64,000 nt of DNA from Mogibacterium diversum_A (GTDB taxonomy: Bacteria > Bacillota > Clostridia > Peptostreptococcales > Anaerovoracaceae): the NCBI RefSeq assembly GCF_938028775.1, contig NZ_CALIZG010000021.1, positions 1-64,000 on the forward strand. The letters are read 5' to 3'. The notes beneath the pieces are model-generated. The model did not search any database. It was not told the DNA's origin and worked only from the letters and a program-made list of their open reading frames with translations. Positions 60,218-64,000 of this stretch are shown here, one piece after another. Made by a program: the position numbers and the translations under genes. Every line of letters starts with the position of its first letter. Position 1 is the stretch's first letter.

Positions 60218-60760
60218 ATGAAGAAGAGAATTATAATTGGAACTGTGATAAGCATTTCTATGTGCTTTATATTCATAATTGCTAACCTATACATAGATTA
60301 CAACCTCAGAAAATACTCCGTTTACTATGCCCACAACATGGAGCATAAGAAGGGAACACACCCAGAAATGGCAATGGCACTAGAAAATATGGACGTTATC
60401 TATAAGCCTAACAAGAAGAACATACGGTATAGGGACGATGGCGGTTTTATCATTTATAATACATTTTCAGATAGTGAGCGAGTTATCATAAAGTATGGTG
60501 TTTCAGAAGAAAAAAGTAGATATATATTTTATGACGTTGTGGATAAAGACTATTTTTTTGATGAAGCCTTCAGATTAGAATATGGATATGATAGCTCAAC
60601 AGGGTTAGATGAAATAGATATCAAGACGGTAGATCAGGATGCTCTTTACAAAGACATATACAAGAACTTCGGCTTCATTGTCGAAGCCAATGTAAATCGC
60701 AAACCACGAATCAACCTACAGAAAGAATTCAACAAGAAATACTATAAGCGATTCAATTAG
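60218..60760 (+). CDS. Membrane-anchored immunity-like protein, paralogue 3
   Basis: 180 residues. Closer to paralogue 1 than to 2 in the middle ('MDVIYKPNKKNIRYRDDGGF'), again with 'YKNFGF' and 'NKKYYKRFN' at the end. Its stop codon overlaps the stop of the convergent minus-strand gene by 4 bp. AAGGTG-type site upstream. Confidence 0.7.
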   Translation: MKKRIIIGTVISISMCFIFIIANLYIDYNLRKYSVYYAHNMEHKKGTHPEMAMALENMDVIYKPNKKNIRYRDDGGFIIYNTFSDSERVIIKYGVSEEKSRYIFYDVVDKDYFFDEAFRLEYGYDSSTGLDEIDIKTVDQDALYKDIYKNFGFIVEANVNRKPRINLQKEFNKKYYKRFN

Positions 60761-61443
60761 CTTCGAGGTCGCAACTTCAACGTCACAACCACAGCAATCG
60801 AAACCATGACAAAGTAGATTCCGCATATCACGAGTGCCGTATGCTCGAAGAACGACTGTGGTAGCAAGTTGATGAGGTCGCCCTCATTCGGGTTAAGCCT
60901 CCAGTAACTATTTGCAAATAGCACCTTATGAAATATCATAAATGCTTTATCGAAATTTACCGCCGCTATTCCGACTACCAGCAGGAAGGCGGCATTTGTA
61001 ATTGTGCATGTATTGATGAATGTCTTGCAGATTGATGAACGGTAAGATGGTCTGCCTTTACAGTAAATAAAAATACAGATGAGAGAGATAAAGAATATTA
61101 GAGCGGCTATCAGCCTCACCAGATAAGCTTTGAGGAAGATGGCACGCACATCCTTAAGATGAGCCTTTTCGCGAGCAGTGTAAAACTCCTGCCGAGTACC
61201 ATCGGCAGTTACCTCGATATTCAGATTAGAACGATTTCCGCGCAGATACTCCATCATCTCGCTAAACGCAGACATCACGTTGTCCATATCTATATTGCGG
61301 TTCAAGTCGCCGAGCACGTCTTTTTCTTCAAATTGGTGGCGATAATATCCTGGGATATGGTACATAGTTATATCTGCTGCAGTAAGCAGTGCAGCTACCA
61401 TGAAGCTCAGTGCGCATATAATGGCAATGATTTTAATCTTCAA
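60757..61443 (-). CDS. TIGR01906-family integral membrane protein
   Basis: 228 residues from a TTG at 61443, behind GAAAGGAG; a longer reading to 61566 lacks a site and adds an unlikely hydrophilic front. Four to five membrane helices and the ending 'YWRLNPNEGDLINLLPQSFFEHTALVICGIYF' are the TIGR01906/DUF1461 signature. The function is unknown; common in Firmicutes. Confidence 0.82.
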   Translation of the reverse strand: MKIKIIAIICALSFMVAALLTAADITMYHIPGYYRHQFEEKDVLGDLNRNIDMDNVMSAFSEMMEYLRGNRSNLNIEVTADGTRQEFYTAREKAHLKDVRAIFLKAYLVRLIAALIFFISLICIFIYCKGRPSYRSSICKTFINTCTITNAAFLLVVGIAAVNFDKAFMIFHKVLFANSYWRLNPNEGDLINLLPQSFFEHTALVICGIYFVMVSIAVVVTLKLRPRS

Positions 61444-61572
61444 TTCGAGGCTCCTTTCTACAGAGTCTAATGTATCATTGCTTTGTGATTCCTGCAAGCT
61501 CAGGGAACTATCGCGCCACAGAGGTGAAGCAAATAAACCGGAAAATGTTTTATATATAAAACACAAAATTAC

Positions 61573-61600
61573 TTTACAATTAAATTAAATGTGATACAAT
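61573..61600 (+). promoter_or_regulatory. Promoter of the rubredoxin gene
   Basis: TTTACA (61573-61578), 16-bp spacer, TACAAT (61595-61600), about 55 bp before the start. Confidence 0.65.
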
Positions 61601-61656
61601 CGATTTATAAACAATTGATTACAAAATTAGATTTAATTTTAGAGGAGGATATTGAT

Positions 61657-61821
61657 ATGCAGAAGTATGTATGTGACGTTTGTGGATACGTTTATGACCC
61701 AGCAGTTGGTGACCCAGATAACGGAATCGAGCCAGGAACTGCATTCGAGGATATACCAGATGATTGGGCTTGCCCTCTTTGCGACGTTAGCAAGGATATG
61801 TTTTCTGAGGCAGACGAATAA
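61657..61821 (+). CDS. Rubredoxin
   Basis: 54 residues from the ATG at 61657 (GAGGAGG upstream); a longer in-frame reading lacks a site. 'YVCDVCGYVYDPAVGDPDNGIEPGTAFEDIPDDWACPLCDVSKDMF' has both CxxCG-type knuckles for a single FeS4. A likely electron donor to the superoxide reductase at 9624, whose own rubredoxin-like centre is altered. Monocistronic. Confidence 0.96.
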   Translation: MQKYVCDVCGYVYDPAVGDPDNGIEPGTAFEDIPDDWACPLCDVSKDMFSEADE

Positions 61822-61851
61822 TTAAATACTCAATATAAACATTTAACCACT

Positions 61852-61883
61852 AAAGTGCGATGAGTTATCTCGTCGCACTTTTT
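61852..61883 (+). terminator. Terminator after rubredoxin
   Basis: A 13-bp stem with one G-T pair (61852-61864 with 61869-61881, loop TTAT) and a T-rich end. Confidence 0.88.
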
Positions 61884-61952
61884 CTGTTCCGAAGATTTCG
61901 TGTCATGTGCTCGCACCGTACAAAATCGTTAACGGACTCTCAATTTCACTGT

Positions 61953-61981
61953 TTGAATTTAGCACGCTAAAGTGATAGTAT
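61953..61981 (+). promoter_or_regulatory. Promoter of yerC-hisC
   Basis: TTGAAT (61953-61958), 17-bp spacer, TAGTAT (61976-61981), 40 bp before the start of the YerC-like gene. Confidence 0.55.
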
Positions 61982-62021
61982 AGATTCATATCTTATATTG
62001 AATTAAATCGAGGTATCGAAC

Positions 62022-62336
62022 ATGAATAAAGTTGAATCAAGATGGTTACAGAACTTTGTTGACGCGATTCTGTCGCTAGAGACTGAGGAGGAATGCATAA
62101 AGTTCTTCGAGGACATTTGTACGATTAAAGAATTTCAGGACTTAGCGCACAGACTTGAGGTAGCTAGACTTCTTACAGATGGCAAAGTCTTTAATGAGAT
62201 CAGCAAACTTACCGGTGCAAGTTCCGCTACGATTACGAGGGTCAACAAATGCCTCATGTACGGAGAGGGCGGGTACAAAACTGTACTGGATAAAAATAAT
62301 AATTTTAAAGAAAACGGAGATACAGAAGAACAGTAA
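62022..62336 (+). CDS. YerC/YecD family TrpR-like protein
   Basis: 104 residues. 'FVDAILSLETEEECIKFFEDICTIKEFQDLAHRLEVARLLTDGKVFNEISKLTGASSATITRVNKCL' is a TrpR-superfamily helix-turn-helix. Members are small DNA-binding proteins of poorly known role, often next to his genes. Here hisC follows after 5 nt, so regulation of histidine or related amino-acid synthesis is plausible. Confidence 0.92.
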   Translation: MNKVESRWLQNFVDAILSLETEEECIKFFEDICTIKEFQDLAHRLEVARLLTDGKVFNEISKLTGASSATITRVNKCLMYGEGGYKTVLDKNNNFKENGDTEEQ

Positions 62337-62341
62337 TAGTC

Positions 62342-63406
62342 ATGAGCAGATTTATAAGAGAATTATACAAGGACTTCAAGTCATATACACCGGGCGAGCA
62401 GCCCAAGGATAGGAAATATCTCAAGCTCAACACCAACGAGTCGCCGTTCCCACCTGCACCTGCTGTGTACCAAGCGATGCGTGATGCTGACATGGAGCAG
62501 ATGCGCCTTTATCCAGACCCGACAGGCAGGAAACTCAAGGTCAAGATGGCAGAGTTGTACGAAGTGCAGCCAGAGAATGTGTTCCTGTCAAATGGCTCAG
62601 ATGATATTCTGAACTTCGCTTTCATGGCTTGGAACGGCACGAACGACAGTATTGTTATCCCCGATGTTACCTATAGCTTCTACGAGGTTGTGGCGCGTCT
62701 CCATGAGATAAATTATGAGATTAAGCCACTGCGTGATGACTTGACTCTTGATCTGGAAGGATACATAGGAATAGATAAGAATATAGTTTTACCTAATCCA
62801 AATGCTCCAACTGGAATCGCACTCACACGTACCCAGATAGAGGAGCTCGTTAGTTCAAATCCCGATAATGTAGTGATTATAGACGAGGCGTATGCAGGTT
62901 TCGGTGCTGAATCTGCTATTCCATTAACTCGCAAATACGACAACCTACTTGTCGTGCAGACTTTCTCGAAGTCGAGGAGCTTTGCAGGAGGAAGGCTTGG
63001 CTTTGCGGTAGGAGATGCTGCTCTAATCGAAGATCTGACCAAGATGCAGTATTCGACAAATCCTTATGCGGTTAACGCTATGTCACTTATTCTGGCAGAG
63101 GCGGCAGTTGATGCGGAGGACTACTACCAGGAGAACCTGCAGAGGATCATTGAGGCGAGGGACTATGCAGCGGATAAGCTGAAGAAACTAGGCTTTGATG
63201 TACTGCCATCTCAGGCAAATTTCCTTTACATGAAGCTGGACGGCTTCGGCGGCCGAGAGCTATACGAGAAGCTTAAGGATCGAGGGGTACTTGTGCGCCA
63301 CTTTGCTAAACCTAGGATAGATGATTATATAAGAGTAACGATAGGAACCAAGGAGCAGATGGATGAGCTTGTAGAAGTTATAAAGGCGGTTTTGGGGGAT
63401 AAGTAG
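62342..63406 (+). CDS. hisC: Histidinol-phosphate aminotransferase
   Basis: 354 residues. Class I/II PLP aminotransferase: 'KLNTNESPFPPAP', 'LSNGSDDILN', 'PNPNAPTGIAL', 'VIIDEAYAGFG' and the PLP lysine at 210 in 'FSKSRSFAGGRLGFAVG'. It converts imidazole-acetol phosphate to histidinol phosphate; some HisC proteins also accept aromatic keto acids. No other his genes are in the window. Confidence 0.93.
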   Translation: MSRFIRELYKDFKSYTPGEQPKDRKYLKLNTNESPFPPAPAVYQAMRDADMEQMRLYPDPTGRKLKVKMAELYEVQPENVFLSNGSDDILNFAFMAWNGTNDSIVIPDVTYSFYEVVARLHEINYEIKPLRDDLTLDLEGYIGIDKNIVLPNPNAPTGIALTRTQIEELVSSNPDNVVIIDEAYAGFGAESAIPLTRKYDNLLVVQTFSKSRSFAGGRLGFAVGDAALIEDLTKMQYSTNPYAVNAMSLILAEAAVDAEDYYQENLQRIIEARDYAADKLKKLGFDVLPSQANFLYMKLDGFGGRELYEKLKDRGVLVRHFAKPRIDDYIRVTIGTKEQMDELVEVIKAVLGDK

Positions 63407-63447
63407 CACGAGGAATTCCGATTAATAACAAGTTATAAGATAAGAAA

Positions 63448-63481
63448 GAGCTAGGTCTGATGACCTAGCTCCAGTATTTTT
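63448..63481. terminator. Terminator between hisC and nadE
   Basis: A perfect 10-bp stem (63448-63457 with 63462-63471, loop TGAT), followed by CAGTATTTTT on the plus strand. It probably also serves the convergent nadE. Confidence 0.85.
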
Positions 63482-63513
63482 GCTTCGGTTATTATAGCTA
63501 AATGTGAACTGCA

Positions 63514-64000
63514 CTACCACTCATACTTAAAACTATCCATATAGCGCAGCTTGAACAGATTGCGCTCGTGAAGCATGTCGATTCGCTCCTTAGTTTTAGG
63601 ATTCTCGATTTCGCCAGTTCTGATATAGCGGTCGAGAACTTCGTAAGTGAAGCCGAGCTTATCCTCATCTGTCATTCCGCTAAGACCATCAGAAGGGACC
63701 TTCTCAATCAAGACTTCGGGTACTCCAAGCACGCGGCCCATTGCGCGGATTTCGGCAGTTGTAAAAGATGAAATCGGACTAAAGTCACCTGCCGCATCTC
63801 CGTATCTAGTTGAGTAGCCAACCCAGTCCTCGGAAAGGTTACAGGTGTTGGCAACCCTGCCATTTCTCGACTGACCGACAGCGTATAGAGTCGCCATTCT
63901 GAGGCGGGGAGCTAGATTGATAAGAGAATCCTTGCTTAGTTCGCCAATGGCACACTCTATATCCTTAACTGCACCATTGTAGGCCGCTTCTATATTGATG
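63514..64000 (-). CDS. nadE: NAD+ synthetase, C-terminal part (cut by window edge)
   Basis: The frame stays open to the right edge, so the start lies beyond base 64000. The visible 161 codons contain 'DSLINLAPRLRMATLYAVGQ', 'VANTCNLSEDWVGYSTRYGDAAGDFSPIS' and 'PSDGLSGMTDEDKLGFTYEVLDRYI', typical of NH3-dependent NadE. It amidates deamido-NAD with ATP. No glutaminase domain can be judged because the N-terminus is missing. Confidence 0.93.
   Translation of the reverse strand, partial: INIEAAYNGAVKDIECAIGELSKDSLINLAPRLRMATLYAVGQSRNGRVANTCNLSEDWVGYSTRYGDAAGDFSPISSFTTAEIRAMGRVLGVPEVLIEKVPSDGLSGMTDEDKLGFTYEVLDRYIRTGEIENPKTKERIDMLHERNLFKLRYMDSFKYEW

Noticed and set aside
59086..60760. Firm assignment of the three paralogues to the TipC immunity family
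   Set aside because: Topology and size agree, but no diagnostic motif is shared that I can verify by eye.
1..64000. CRISPR arrays, insertion sequences or transposase genes
   Set aside because: No regularly spaced short repeats and no transposase or integrase motifs were seen anywhere in the window.

Overview
The window reads as a chromosomal segment of a low-to-moderate-GC, anaerobic Gram-positive bacterium of the class Clostridia. The signs are strong GGAGG ribosome-binding sites, rpsD inside the alpha operon, a zinc-type S14, a short SRP RNA without an Alu domain, rubredoxin plus a desulfoferrodoxin-type superoxide reductase, and a sortase-anchored VaFE surface protein. A relative of Mogibacterium or the oral Eubacterium group (family XIII) would fit, but that placement is inference from gene content.

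Layout. 1-3.2 kb: orphan immunity-type genes (SUKH/SMI1-KNR4 and DUF1877), one of them frameshifted. 3.3-10.1 kb: gamma-carbonic-anhydrase-like protein, a YdbC/PC4 ssDNA-binding protein, a 1041-residue cell-wall-anchored surface protein, the tRNA methylthiotransferase MtaB, a HIT protein, and a superoxide reductase on the minus strand. 10.4-26.0 kb: the complete S10-spc-alpha ribosomal supercluster, rpsJ to rplQ, with secY, adk, map, infA and rpoA, driven by a near-consensus promoter at 10411 and a second plausible one at 23054.

26.1-44.3 kb: a type VII (Ess/Yuk) secretion locus between rplQ and the SRP RNA gene. Its core is an unusual lipoprotein form of EsaA, a WXG100 protein, EssA-like, EsaB, EssB and EssC. 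Next come an LXG-like effector, three paralogous membrane-anchored beta-propeller proteins, small LXG-partner-type helical proteins, a decapitated effector pseudogene, three paralogous repeat lipoproteins and at least three further gene remnants. This part is visibly A/T-richer than the ribosomal block and is built from duplicated and decaying modules. I infer that it is a toxin-immunity cassette that expands and contracts by recombination between its own copies.

44.3-49.8 kb: housekeeping genes ffs, dnaX, ybaB, recR, mutM and tcdA, with a tRNA-like 3' fragment directly against the tcdA start codon. 49.9-54.5 kb: DUF445 protein, cyclophilin, CBS/DRTGG manganese pyrophosphatase, and a two-gene ThrE-type exporter. 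54.5-58.5 kb: an O-acylation operon (SGNH hydrolase, DUF4358, MBOAT, DHHW/AlgX-like). 58.46-58.82 kb: two tandem copies of a roughly 180-nt element that folds into a long hairpin. The copies differ by compensatory changes in the stems but keep the apical loop; this is the best candidate here for something undescribed. 58.9-60.8 kb: a small secreted peptide and three tandem paralogous membrane-anchored proteins that resemble an immunity-gene array. 60.8-64 kb: a TIGR01906 membrane protein, rubredoxin, YerC/TrpR-like regulator, HisC and the end of nadE.
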